This document shows, piece by piece, positions 49,939 to 58,310 of a stretch of 64,000 nt of DNA. The position numbers and the translations under genes are program-made. Source of the DNA: Actinoallomurus sp963799975 (GTDB lineage Bacteria; Actinomycetota; Actinomycetes; Streptosporangiales; Streptosporangiaceae). Positions within the stretch are counted from its first letter, which is position 1. Every line of letters starts with the position of its first letter. The notes beneath the pieces were generated by a model that was not told the origin of the DNA, did not search any database, and was given only the letters and a program-made list of their open reading frames with translations. The stretch lies in contig CAWCZF010000003.1 of NCBI GenBank assembly GCA_963799975.1, forward strand, positions 1 to 64,000, written 5' to 3'.

Positions 49939-51162
49939 ATGAATGCCAAGAAGCGCACACTGCTGATCACGCTGACCGGACGTGACCGCCCCGGAGTCAC
50001 GTCACGACTTTTCGGCACCCTGGCCCGCTTTCCGGTCTCCGTCGCCGACGTCGAGCAGGTTGTGATCCGCGGTCGGCTCGTCCTCGGCGTCCTCCTCTTC
50101 TACGGCTCCGACACCGACGTCGGCAAGGTGCTCGCCGCCGCCGAGAAGGTCGCCGCCGACCTCGGCATGGAGCTCGAGCTGGCCACCGGCTCCGGCAACG
50201 GCTCCGGGAGCGCGTCCCAGCGGCGTCAGGGCGGCCTGCACGTCACCATCCTCGGCAGCGCGCTGCGGCCCGCCGCCCTCGCCGCCATCGCGGGCCGGGT
50301 GGCCGCACACGGCGCGAACATCGACCGCATCGAGCGCCTCGCCGACAACCCGGTGACCTGTATCGAGATGCACGTCTCCGGCGCCGACCCCGACGGGCTG
50401 CGCGTCGCGCTCGCCGCCGAGGCGGCCGAGCAGCAGGTGGACGTCGCGGTCCAGCGCGGCGGTCTCGCGCGGCGCGCCAAGCGGCTCGTCGTCATGGACG
50501 TCGACTCGACCCTCATCCAGGGCGAGGTCATCGAACTCCTCGCCGAACACGCCGGCCGCGCCGACCAGGTCGCCGCGATCACCGAGGCCGCGATGCGCGG
50601 CGAAATCGACTTCGAGAGCTCCCTGCGCGAGCGGGTGGCCATGCTCGCCGGGCTCGACCAGAGCGTCCTGGCCGACGTACGGCGCAGCATCGAGTTCTCC
50701 CCCGGCGTTCGCACCCTCGTCCGTACCCTCAAGCGGCTCGACTTCGAGTTCGCGATCGTCAGCGGCGGGTTCACCCAGATCACCGACCTGCTCGCCGCCG
50801 ATCTCGGCATCGACTACGCGACCGCCAACGTCCTGGAGATCGAGGCGGGCCGGCTCACGGGACGGCTCATCGGGCCGGTCATCGACCGGGCGGGCAAGGC
50901 GGCCGCGCTCGAACGCTTCGCCGCCGAGGCCGGGGTGCCGCTGAGCCAGACCGTGGCCATCGGCGACGGCGCGAACGACCTGGACATGCTCGCGGTGGCC
51001 GGGCTCGGCATCGCCTACAACGCCAAGCCGGTCGTACGCGAGGCGGCCGACACCGCGGTCAACGTGCCGTACATGGACACGATCGCCTTCCTGCTCGGCA
51101 TCTCACGCGAGGAGATCGACGCCGCCGACGCCGAGGACGCGGAGTTCTCTCCGCAGGGTTGA
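49939..51162 (+). CDS. serB: phosphoserine phosphatase with ACT domain
   Basis: A 407-residue SerB: N-terminal ACT-like domains (TLLITLTGRDRPGVTSRLFG, then LHVTILGSALRPAALAAIAG) followed by a HAD phosphatase with DVDSTLIQGE (nucleophile DxDxT), IVSGGFTQITD and AIGDGANDLDML. It makes serine from phosphoserine in the cytoplasm; the ACT part usually binds serine or another amino acid for feedback. ATG 49939 begins the ACT domain; a TAGCTT element is ten bases upstream, so the leader is very short. Confidence 0.95.
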   Translation: MNAKKRTLLITLTGRDRPGVTSRLFGTLARFPVSVADVEQVVIRGRLVLGVLLFYGSDTDVGKVLAAAEKVAADLGMELELATGSGNGSGSASQRRQGGLHVTILGSALRPAALAAIAGRVAAHGANIDRIERLADNPVTCIEMHVSGADPDGLRVALAAEAAEQQVDVAVQRGGLARRAKRLVVMDVDSTLIQGEVIELLAEHAGRADQVAAITEAAMRGEIDFESSLRERVAMLAGLDQSVLADVRRSIEFSPGVRTLVRTLKRLDFEFAIVSGGFTQITDLLAADLGIDYATANVLEIEAGRLTGRLIGPVIDRAGKAAALERFAAEAGVPLSQTVAIGDGANDLDMLAVAGLGIAYNAKPVVREAADTAVNVPYMDTIAFLLGISREEIDAADAEDAEFSPQG

Positions 51163-51165
51163 GGC

Positions 51166-53313
51166 TCAGCCGCCCGGCTCGTGTCCGCCGGCGGCGAGGC
51201 GTTCGGCGTCGGCGGCCAGTGAGCGTACGGCGTGGCGCGCGCTCGCCGCCTGGACCAGCAGCCGCCGCAGCGTCGTGACCGCGTCGGTGCCGACACCGTC
51301 GGACAGCTCGTCGCGACGGCGGCGGTCGAGCCCGGACAGGTGATCGTCGAACTCCTCCAGCAGGCCGTCCAGGGCGAGGTCGCCCACCGGCCCCGACAGG
51401 GAGGCGTCCGCGCGTGCGTCGAGATGGTCGGCGACCCGGTCCAGGATCGTGCAGACCGGACCGGCGTCCAGGCCGTCCTCCGGCAGCGTGCCGAGCAGCT
51501 TCAGGTCATCGCGTACGCTCCGCGCCGCCGCGCCCGTCGCCTGGAGCCGCCGCAGCAGGTCCTCGGGCGGCGCGGGCTCACGGCCGAGGCGCGCCGCGGA
51601 CTCCTCCAATTCGGTGCCGGTCTCGGCGGCCTCCTCGGTACGCCGCCGGATCGGGGCGTCGGCGTCGCCGTCGAAGCGTGCCGCGACCGCGCGTACGAGC
51701 CGGGCGTGGGCCCGCATCAGCTCCGCGAACTGCCCCGGGACCTGACGGAACGTCCCCGCGGGCCACAACACACGCGCGCAGGCCAGCGCGAACAGGCCCC
51801 CGGCCAGAGTGAGCCCGATACGCCATGCGGCCGCCGACCAGTGCAGCGCGTCGGAGAAGTCGACCAGCAACATGATCATCGGGGTCCCGAAGAGCATCCA
51901 GTACGCGTGGTTGGCCGGCAGGAACGTGAACCCGAGGAGCGCACCGACGAAGATCAGCGCGATCAGCATGCCCTCGCCGGGCGCGACGGCCAGGGCGAGG
52001 GCGGCCACGATCGCGCCCACGGCGGTGCCGCCGACCCGCTTGATCACGCGCTTGACCGTGTCACCGTACGAGTCGCGCAGGCTGAGCAGGACCGTGATGG
52101 TCAGCCAGTGTCCGTGCGGCAGCCTCAGCCCGGTGCCCAGGGCCATCGCCGGCGCGACCGCCACACCGACGCGCACCGCATGGCGGAACCCGGGCGAACG
52201 CGTGCTGAGCGCCTCCTTCAGCCGGGTGCGCACACCGGCCGGCCGCTCCGGCAGGTGCGGCACGTCGAAGCCGAGCGTCAGGCCCTGATCGGCGATCCGC
52301 CGCGCCCGGTCCACGGTCGCGGCCATCCGCCCGACCGCGGACCGTACCCGCAGCAGGAGCGCCGCGGCGACCAGCCGGTCATCGAGCCACGTCTGGCGGA
52401 CCTCCTCGGTCACCCGCGCGAACCGCTCGAGCGCGACGCTCGCCGCGTCCCCGAGGGGCCGGTCGCCGCGCGTCTCGATCGCCCCGGCGAGCAGCCGCAG
52501 GCGCGCCGCGAGCGAGGTCACCGCGACCCGGCACTCGCGCTCCCAGTGCTCGGGCGGCGACTCGGCCCGTACGGCGGCGAGCGTCGCACGCAACGTGACC
52601 GCCTCATCCGTCGCTTGCCCGAGCGCGTCGATCAGCCGCCGCGGCCGCTCCTGCTCCTCACGGCCACCCGCACGGTAGAGCCCGTACGTGACCCGCGCCT
52701 GCCGTACGGCGTCGTAGGCCTGCCGTCGCCGTGTGGCCCACTCCTCGTCGTCCGTGCCGGGGGTGGCCAGGACGTCGAGCGCGGCGGCCACGGCGTCCGC
52801 GGCCTCTCCCAGCGCCATCCGCAGCGGGCGCAGCCGGTGCGTGATCCACGGCGCGACCAGGAGCACGGACACGAAGAGGCCGCCGGACATCTCCAGGAAG
52901 CCGTTGAAGATCACCGGACTGGCCGCCGGGCGTATCGCGGCGAGCACGGTGCACAGCGTCGCCGTCGCGCCCAGCCACGGCAGCATGGAGGCGAGCGTCG
53001 CGACGACGGGCACGGCCGCCACCGCGAGCCAGGGATGGCCGCTGAGCACGCCGCCGAGCCAGGTGAAGACCGTGACGACCGCGACCGCGACGACCAGGGC
53101 ACGCGCACGCGCGCCGTACGGGCCGCCGGGCGCGGCCAGGGCGACGTAGAAGGCCCCGAGCGCGACCAGCACGCTTTCGGCGACGCGCCCGGTCAGCAGG
53201 CCGACGAGCAGCGGCAGAGCGACGCCGACCGCGGTGACGGTCCCGTACACGGGCGCGATCTCACCCTCGGACTCGGCATAGGTCGCGCGCAGCCACGCGA
53301 GCGACGACCGCAT
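51166..53313 (-). CDS. FUSC-family membrane protein (aromatic acid exporter-like)
   Basis: A 715-residue protein with two blocks of membrane helices: residues about 30-165 and about 375-520, separated by a long cytoplasmic region, plus a helical C-terminal domain. The second block has PAMALGTGLRLPHGHWLTITVLLSL and KRVIKRVGGTAVGAIVAALAL, typical of FUSC/YccS/AaeB proteins. The family is linked to export of aromatic acids or to envelope stress. ATG 53313 has GGAGGTG upstream. Stands alone, converging with serB with three bases between the stops. Confidence 0.88.
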   Translation of the reverse strand: MRSSLAWLRATYAESEGEIAPVYGTVTAVGVALPLLVGLLTGRVAESVLVALGAFYVALAAPGGPYGARARALVVAVAVVTVFTWLGGVLSGHPWLAVAAVPVVATLASMLPWLGATATLCTVLAAIRPAASPVIFNGFLEMSGGLFVSVLLVAPWITHRLRPLRMALGEAADAVAAALDVLATPGTDDEEWATRRRQAYDAVRQARVTYGLYRAGGREEQERPRRLIDALGQATDEAVTLRATLAAVRAESPPEHWERECRVAVTSLAARLRLLAGAIETRGDRPLGDAASVALERFARVTEEVRQTWLDDRLVAAALLLRVRSAVGRMAATVDRARRIADQGLTLGFDVPHLPERPAGVRTRLKEALSTRSPGFRHAVRVGVAVAPAMALGTGLRLPHGHWLTITVLLSLRDSYGDTVKRVIKRVGGTAVGAIVAALALAVAPGEGMLIALIFVGALLGFTFLPANHAYWMLFGTPMIMLLVDFSDALHWSAAAWRIGLTLAGGLFALACARVLWPAGTFRQVPGQFAELMRAHARLVRAVAARFDGDADAPIRRRTEEAAETGTELEESAARLGREPAPPEDLLRRLQATGAAARSVRDDLKLLGTLPEDGLDAGPVCTILDRVADHLDARADASLSGPVGDLALDGLLEEFDDHLSGLDRRRRDELSDGVGTDAVTTLRRLLVQAASARHAVRSLAADAERLAAGGHEPGG

Positions 53314-53575
53314 TCCCACACCTCCGTACGCCCGAGACACCGCCCTCTACTAGAACACGCCCCCGAGACCCGCCTCAGCGCGGGTGCCGCTCGGCCTCGT
53401 ACGGGGGGCGTAGTAGGCGTCGGCGGGCCGGCGGGTCCCTGCGGATGGACAGCAGCGGCCGGCCGGTTCGCGCGGCTGCGCGGCACCTGCGCGAGAGCCT
53501 CGGGCACCGGGCACCGGGCACCCTAGACGCCGGCGCGCCGGGCACCGGCACCCGGCAGAGCCGCGGCAGGCAGGG

Positions 53576-54040
53576 TCAGCCGCGCGGGACCCACAGGGAG
53601 ACCAGGCGGCCGGTGCCGGGCCACAGGTCCTCCCAGCCGCCGTCGAACTCGATGACCGCCGTCGCCGAGGTCGGGAAGTGATCGCCCGCGGCCCCGGTCA
53701 GCCCGAACACGAGCTGGTGCATCGAGGGATTGTGCCCCACGAGCAACAGCGTGTGGTGGCCGGACTGCCCGCGCAGCAGGTCAAGGATCTCGTCGGCGTC
53801 GTTGTCGTACACCCTGGACTCGAACTCCACCGGGACGTCGAGACCGAGCCCCTCCAGCGTCTGCCGCGTACGCAGCGCGGTGGAGCAGATGACGCGGTCG
53901 GGCGCGAGACCCGCGGCCCGCAGTTCGTCGCCGGCCTGCTGCGCGTCCTTACGCCCACGACCGGCGAGCGGTCGCTCGACGTCGGGCGTACCGAGCGGCG
54001 TGGCCGCCTTGGCGTGCCGAAGCACGATCAGCGTGGGCAT
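53576..54040 (-). CDS. sixA: SixA-like phosphohistidine phosphatase
   Basis: A 154-residue histidine phosphatase: IVLRHAKAA near the N-terminus (Arg8-His9, the phosphorylated His), PDRVICSTALRTRQTLEGLG and LLLVGHNPSMHQL (second catalytic His). SixA removes phosphate from histidine phosphotransfer domains. Its ATG overlaps the stop of the 37-residue upstream frame by one base (TGATG), implying translational coupling with that membrane peptide. Confidence 0.9.
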   Translation of the reverse strand: MPTLIVLRHAKAATPLGTPDVERPLAGRGRKDAQQAGDELRAAGLAPDRVICSTALRTRQTLEGLGLDVPVEFESRVYDNDADEILDLLRGQSGHHTLLLVGHNPSMHQLVFGLTGAAGDHFPTSATAVIEFDGGWEDLWPGTGRLVSLWVPRG

Positions 54041-54153
54041 CAGTGGTGCGGCGAGAGGATGACCGCGATCGCCATGATCGTCAGGACGATCCCGACCATG
54101 ATCCCCACAAGGATCGCGAAACCCTTGGCACCGGACGGCTGGGTGTTCTGCAT
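54040..54153 (-). CDS. 37-residue single-span membrane peptide
   Basis: Starts at ATG 54153. The product is short: a polar head (MQNTQPSGAKG), one hydrophobic helix of about 20 residues (FAILVGIMVGIVLTIMAIAV), then ILSPHH. The stop TGA overlaps the sixA ATG as TGATG, a classical re-initiation coupling, and third positions are GC-rich. Not recognised by name. It could tether or regulate SixA at the membrane, or merely couple its translation. Confidence 0.7.
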   Translation of the reverse strand: MQNTQPSGAKGFAILVGIMVGIVLTIMAIAVILSPHH

Positions 54154-54446
54154 CCCCACAGTCTGCCCCGCCCCGCACCATGCCCCGTCACAGACCCGCC
54201 CGCCAAGTTATCCACAGCCCGCCCGACCCCCTTCACCCCGACCCGGTCAAGCCTTGACAATAGAAGTGGGATGGCCCCCCAGGGCGGGCGGGGACCGCCC
54301 TCTGCCCGGGCACGAAATCGCGCGGCGCTCGGGCGCTGACCCGCGCTGCCTGGGCGCGAATCACCCAGTCCTCAAGCGCGAGACGCGAAAAGGGCCGGGT
54401 GTCGCCACCCGGCCCTTTCACTGACTCATGCGACTCTCATGCGACC
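54154..54446. other. gene-free interval between the small peptide gene and hppA
   Basis: These 293 bases carry the promoter side of the 37-residue peptide/sixA pair and, at 54388-54418, the hppA terminator. I see no coding frame with support. A TTGACA at 54254 is on the + strand and does not lead to a gene. Confidence 0.5.
54388..54418 (-). terminator. intrinsic terminator of hppA
   Basis: GGGCCGGGTG at 54392-54401 pairs perfectly with CACCCGGCCC at 54406-54415 around TCGC, flanked by AAAA on the left (T-tract on the minus strand) and TTT on the right. Confidence 0.85.
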
Positions 54447-56870
54447 TCAGGAAGCGTTGGCTCGCGCCGTCTCCTCGTCGGTCTCGTCCTTGCCGTCGCC
54501 CGGCTCGCCCGTGGCGACGCCCTTGGCGTCGTCCGGCACCCGGCCGGTCTCGACGGCCGGCTCGCCTCCGTCGTCGAGCGAGGACGCGCGGCGCTTGGAG
54601 ATGACGATCGCGCCGACGATCACGATCACCGCGACCGCCGTGACGATGATCCGCAGTGCCGTGTTGGCCGCGTACGTCACGACCGCCTGGGCGATCAGCA
54701 GCGACACCAGGTTCATGACCTTGATCAGCGGGTTGATCGCCGGTCCGGCCGTGTCCTTGAACGGGTCGCCGACCGTGTCGCCGATCACCGTCGCCGCGTG
54801 GGCCTCGGAGCCCTTGCCCCCGAGCTGGCCCTCTTCGACGAGCTTCTTGGCGTTGTCCCACGCACCACCGGAGTTGGACAGGAACACCGCCATCAGCGCG
54901 CCCGCGGCGATCGCGCCCGCCAGGTAGGCGCCCAGCGGCGCGTACCCGAGGGCGAAGCCGACCGCGATCGGCGTCATGATCGCCAGCAGACCCGGCGTCG
55001 CCAGCTCCCGCTGGGCGTCCGCCGTGCAGATGGCCACCACTCGGCCGTAGTCGGGCTTCTCGCTGTAGTCCATGATCCCGGGGTGCTCGCGGAACTGCTT
55101 GCGCACCTCCATCACGACCCGCCCGGCCGCGCGGCCGACCGCCATGATGGCCAGACCGGAGAACAGGAACACCACGGCCGCGCCGATGATCAAGCCGACC
55201 AGCACGTTCGGGTTGTCGACGCCGAGGTTGAAGGTGCTGAACGTCGGCCCGAGCGCGTCCTTGACGTTCTGGTTCGCGCTGGTCAGCTCACCGACCACCG
55301 TCGTACGGAACGAGCCGAACAGCGCGGTCGCGGCCAGTACGGCGGTCGCGATCGCGATGCCCTTGGTGATCGCCTTGGTGGTGTTGCCGACGGCGTCCAG
55401 ACGCTCCAGCACGCCCGCGGCCTCGCCCTCGATGTCGCCGGACATCTCCGCGATGCCCTGCGCGTTGTCGGAGACGGGTCCGAAGGTGTCCATCGACACG
55501 ATCACGCCGACCGTGGTCAGCAGGCCCGTACCGGCGAGGGCGACCGCGAACAGCGCCAGCGTCGTGTTGCTGAAGCCCAGCAGGAACGCCCCGTACACGG
55601 CGGCGGCGATGACCAGCGCCGTGTAGACGGCCGACTCGAGACCGAGCGAGACGCCGGACAGGATGACCGTCGCCGGGCCCGTACGCGCCGACTCGGTCAC
55701 GTCCTTGACCGGACGGCGGTTGGTCTCGGTGAAGTAGCCGGTGAGGAGCTGGATCGCGCTGGCGAGCACGATGCCGACGAGCACGGCCCCGAGCGCCACC
55801 CACCGCGGGTCGACGTTGGCCAGGTGCTTGTCGCCGGTGATGGCGGCGTCCACACCGTGCATCTTCGTGAACGAGTCCGGCAGGTAGAGGAACGTGGCGA
55901 TGGCCACCACGATCGCGGAGATGATCGCGGAGATGAAGAAGCCGCGGTTGATCGCGCTCATGCCCGAGCGGTCCTTGGCGCGGGGCGCGACGGCGAAGAT
56001 GCCGATCACCGCGGTGACGACGCCGATCATCGGCACGATCAGCGGGTAGACCAGGCCCTCGGTGCCGAAGGCGACCCGGCCGAGGATCAGGCTCGCGACG
56101 AGCGTGACCGCGTAGGACTCGAACAGGTCGGCGGCCATACCGGCGCAGTCGCCCACGTTGTCGCCCACGTTGTCGGCGATGGTCGCCGCGTTGCGCGGGT
56201 CGTCCTCGGGGATGCCCTGCTCGACCTTGCCGACCAGGTCGGCGCCGACGTCGGCGGCCTTGGTGAAGATGCCGCCGCCGACACGCATGAACATCGCGAG
56301 CAGCGCCGCGCCGAAGCCGAAGCCCTCGAGCACGCCGGGCGCGTGGCCCTTGTAGAGGAAGACCACGACGGCCGCGCCGAACAGGCCCAGGCCGACGGTG
56401 AACATGCCGGCGACTCCGCCGGTGCGGAACGCGATGCGCATCGCGACCTTCTCACCGGTCTCACGCGCCGCAGCGGCCACGCGTACGTTGCCGCGTACCG
56501 CGAGCCACATGCCGGTGAAGCCGGTGATGCCGGAGAACAGCGCTCCGATGACGAAGAAGACCGATCTGCCGATCTTCACCCCGGTTGTCTCCGCGGGCAG
56601 CAGGAGCAACAGGAAGGGGATCAGGACGACGAAGATGCCCACCGTGCGGAACTGGCGTTTGAGGTACGCGATCGCGCCCTCCTGCACAGCTTGCGCGATT
56701 TCCTGCATCTTCTCGGTCCCCTGGCCGGCGCGGAGTACCTCGCGGACCAGAACACCGGCAACGGCCAGCGCCAACAAAGCGACCACACCGACAATGACCA
56801 CCAAACTGAGGTCACTGCCGCCGAGATTCACTTGGGCGCTGGCCTGGGCGGGCACGTGAAGCCCAGACAT
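54447..56870 (-). CDS. hppA: membrane-bound proton-translocating pyrophosphatase
   Basis: An 807-residue H+-PPase with about 16 membrane helices. It hydrolyses pyrophosphate and pumps protons. Catalytic features are DVGADLVGKVEQGIPEDDPRN (substrate and Mg sites), DNVGDNVGDCAGM and, near the C-terminus, DTVGDPFKDTAGPA. The determinant site reads GNTTKAITKG, with Lys after GNTT, the signature of K+-independent enzymes. ATG 56870 follows GAGGAGG. A charged C-terminal tail of about 50 residues (DDGGEPAVETGR...) is an extension beyond the core. Confidence 0.97.
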   Translation of the reverse strand: MSGLHVPAQASAQVNLGGSDLSLVVIVGVVALLALAVAGVLVREVLRAGQGTEKMQEIAQAVQEGAIAYLKRQFRTVGIFVVLIPFLLLLLPAETTGVKIGRSVFFVIGALFSGITGFTGMWLAVRGNVRVAAAARETGEKVAMRIAFRTGGVAGMFTVGLGLFGAAVVVFLYKGHAPGVLEGFGFGAALLAMFMRVGGGIFTKAADVGADLVGKVEQGIPEDDPRNAATIADNVGDNVGDCAGMAADLFESYAVTLVASLILGRVAFGTEGLVYPLIVPMIGVVTAVIGIFAVAPRAKDRSGMSAINRGFFISAIISAIVVAIATFLYLPDSFTKMHGVDAAITGDKHLANVDPRWVALGAVLVGIVLASAIQLLTGYFTETNRRPVKDVTESARTGPATVILSGVSLGLESAVYTALVIAAAVYGAFLLGFSNTTLALFAVALAGTGLLTTVGVIVSMDTFGPVSDNAQGIAEMSGDIEGEAAGVLERLDAVGNTTKAITKGIAIATAVLAATALFGSFRTTVVGELTSANQNVKDALGPTFSTFNLGVDNPNVLVGLIIGAAVVFLFSGLAIMAVGRAAGRVVMEVRKQFREHPGIMDYSEKPDYGRVVAICTADAQRELATPGLLAIMTPIAVGFALGYAPLGAYLAGAIAAGALMAVFLSNSGGAWDNAKKLVEEGQLGGKGSEAHAATVIGDTVGDPFKDTAGPAINPLIKVMNLVSLLIAQAVVTYAANTALRIIVTAVAVIVIVGAIVISKRRASSLDDGGEPAVETGRVPDDAKGVATGEPGDGKDETDEETARANAS

Positions 56871-57228
56871 GCATCCTCCTCGACAGGGCGTCAGATCCGG
56901 TCGCCTACGGGGGCTGACCGGCCCACTACCACGCGTCAGGCGGGCAATGGTGCCGGGAGTCTACGCATGCCTCACCGGAATTAGAAGCCCGCTCGTTTGC
57001 TTAACGACATCGGGATAGAGATGTGACGCCACCTACACCTGACCTTAATCTGCAGGTGCTAGGTAAATGCGTCTTTCCTGGTCAATAACGCATACTCCGC
57101 AAATCACACAATTGATCACGGAGCCCGCCGGTCCCCTAATACGGTCCGATCGGTCTGACCTAAACGGACATTATACACGCGCAGTTTAAAGGGGCACTTT
57201 TCCGGCGACGTACCAGGCCAGCGTACGC
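56871..57228. other. gene-free promoter region of hppA
   Basis: About 360 bases without a supported gene. From 57000 to 57200 it is markedly AT-rich for this genome and likely holds hppA promoters on the minus strand, with TAGACT-like hexamers near 56958. The dyad CCGATCGG near 57147 is a possible operator core. I could not match a riboswitch. Confidence 0.45.
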
Positions 57229-57272
57229 GAAGAGCCCCGCCGACCGCGTCTCGGCGGTCGGCAGGGCTCTTC
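57229..57272 (-). terminator. intrinsic terminator of the bldG-kinase pair
   Basis: GAAGAGCCC at 57229 pairs with GGGCTCTTC ending at 57272; inside, GCCGACCGC and GCGGTCGGC-like arms extend the stem. It begins 15 bases after the stop of the anti-sigma factor gene. Confidence 0.8.
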
Positions 57273-57287
57273 CCATACGTGAAACCG

Positions 57288-57722
57288 TCAGTCTTTCTTG
57301 GCCGGCCAGCTCATCGTGATCTCGACCCCGGACGGCGTCGAGGAGATGTCGACGTCGTCGGCGAGGCCCGCGATGACGGCGAACCCCAGGTTGAGGTCGC
57401 CGTTGAGCTCGGCCAGGTCGGAAGAGACCTGTGTCGGCCCCCCGCCCGCCGGGTCGTCGTTGGGCACACGATCAGCGACGACGACCTCGAAGCGGTCGGC
57501 GCCGTCGCGCAACTCCACCCGTACGGGCTCGGCCGGGCACTGCTGTTGGTGAGCCTCGACCGCACGTGAGCAGGCCTCACCCACCGCCAGCCGTACCTCG
57601 TCGAGCAACGCCTCCTCGACCCCGCCACGCCGGGCGACGGCGGTGGCGACGAGCCGTGCGGTGCGTACGTGCACCGGCAGGGGGCTGAACGTGAGCTCGA
57701 CGGTGGCTATCTCGGGCGCCAT
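57288..57722 (-). CDS. RsbW-like anti-sigma factor/serine kinase
   Basis: A 144-residue GHKL (HATPase_c_2) protein with the N-box DEVRLAVGEACSRAVEAH and a loop DDPAGGGPT in place of the classical DxGxG lid, then LGFAVIAGLADDVD. It lies seven bases after the bldG-like gene in the same operon, the arrangement of Streptomyces bldG and its downstream anti-sigma factor. It should phosphorylate the antagonist's serine and bind an alternative sigma factor encoded elsewhere. Confidence 0.88.
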   Translation of the reverse strand: MAPEIATVELTFSPLPVHVRTARLVATAVARRGGVEEALLDEVRLAVGEACSRAVEAHQQQCPAEPVRVELRDGADRFEVVVADRVPNDDPAGGGPTQVSSDLAELNGDLNLGFAVIAGLADDVDISSTPSGVEITMSWPAKKD

Positions 57723-57729
57723 CCCCGGC

Positions 57730-58083
57730 CTACTTCTGCTTCTTGCGGTGCTCTCGCGCGTCGTCGACCGAGTCGAAGATGCCGAAAACCTTGGTCAGCC
57801 CGGTGATTCTGAAGATCTTCAGGATCCGTTCCTGCGTGCAGACCAGTTCGAGCGAGCCGTCGTGCGCCCGCACGCGCTTGAGGCCGCCGACGAGGACTCC
57901 GAGACCGGTCGAGTCGAGGAATTCCACCTTCTCCATGTCGACGAGCAGGTGGTACTTCCCCTTGTTCACCAGATCAATGAGCTTCTCGCGGAGCTTCGGC
58001 GCGGTGTAGACGTCGATCTCTCCCTCCACGTTGATGACGGTGAGGTCATCATCAGTGGTGTAGTCATTAACCTTCAGGTCCAC
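57730..58083 (-). CDS. bldG: BldG-like STAS anti-sigma factor antagonist
   Basis: A 117-residue STAS protein strongly resembling Streptomyces BldG: EGEIDVYTAPKLREKLIDLV, the phosphorylation loop EFLDSTGLGVLVGGLKRVR with Ser58, and ERILKIFRITGLTKVF. BldG controls sporulation and antibiotic production by binding several anti-sigma factors when unphosphorylated. GTG 58083 has AGGAGG six bases upstream; the upstream in-frame ATG at 58146 adds 21 residues without support. It forms an operon with the RsbW-like gene. Confidence 0.93.
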   Translation of the reverse strand: MDLKVNDYTTDDDLTVINVEGEIDVYTAPKLREKLIDLVNKGKYHLLVDMEKVEFLDSTGLGVLVGGLKRVRAHDGSLELVCTQERILKIFRITGLTKVFGIFDSVDDAREHRKKQK

Positions 58084-58310
58084 AGATCCTCCTGCGCCGT
58101 ACCGCGTATGAAGTCGGGGCACGGAACCCCGCCGTGATTCAACCACGCTCCGCCACCGTGTCTACACGAAATCGGCACACAGGGCGACTTCCCTACGTGC
58201 CATGGGTCTCATGAGAGCCCTGGGGGGCACCACGGGTGATGGTTCAAAGCGTTGTGCCCAGGATGCCAGACTGGAAACCTCCGCACGGCGAACCGCTCCG
58301 ATGAGAAGGA

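Noticed and set aside
51232..53526. 764-codon open frame on the + strand opposite the FUSC gene
   Set aside because: It is a high-GC shadow: Arg/Gly/Pro/His-rich with no domain, while the minus frame has membrane helices and a strong ribosome-binding site.
54399..56984. 861-codon open frame on the + strand opposite hppA
   Set aside because: Composition is Asp/His/Arg/Gln-rich without any fold, whereas the minus frame encodes all the H+-PPase motifs.
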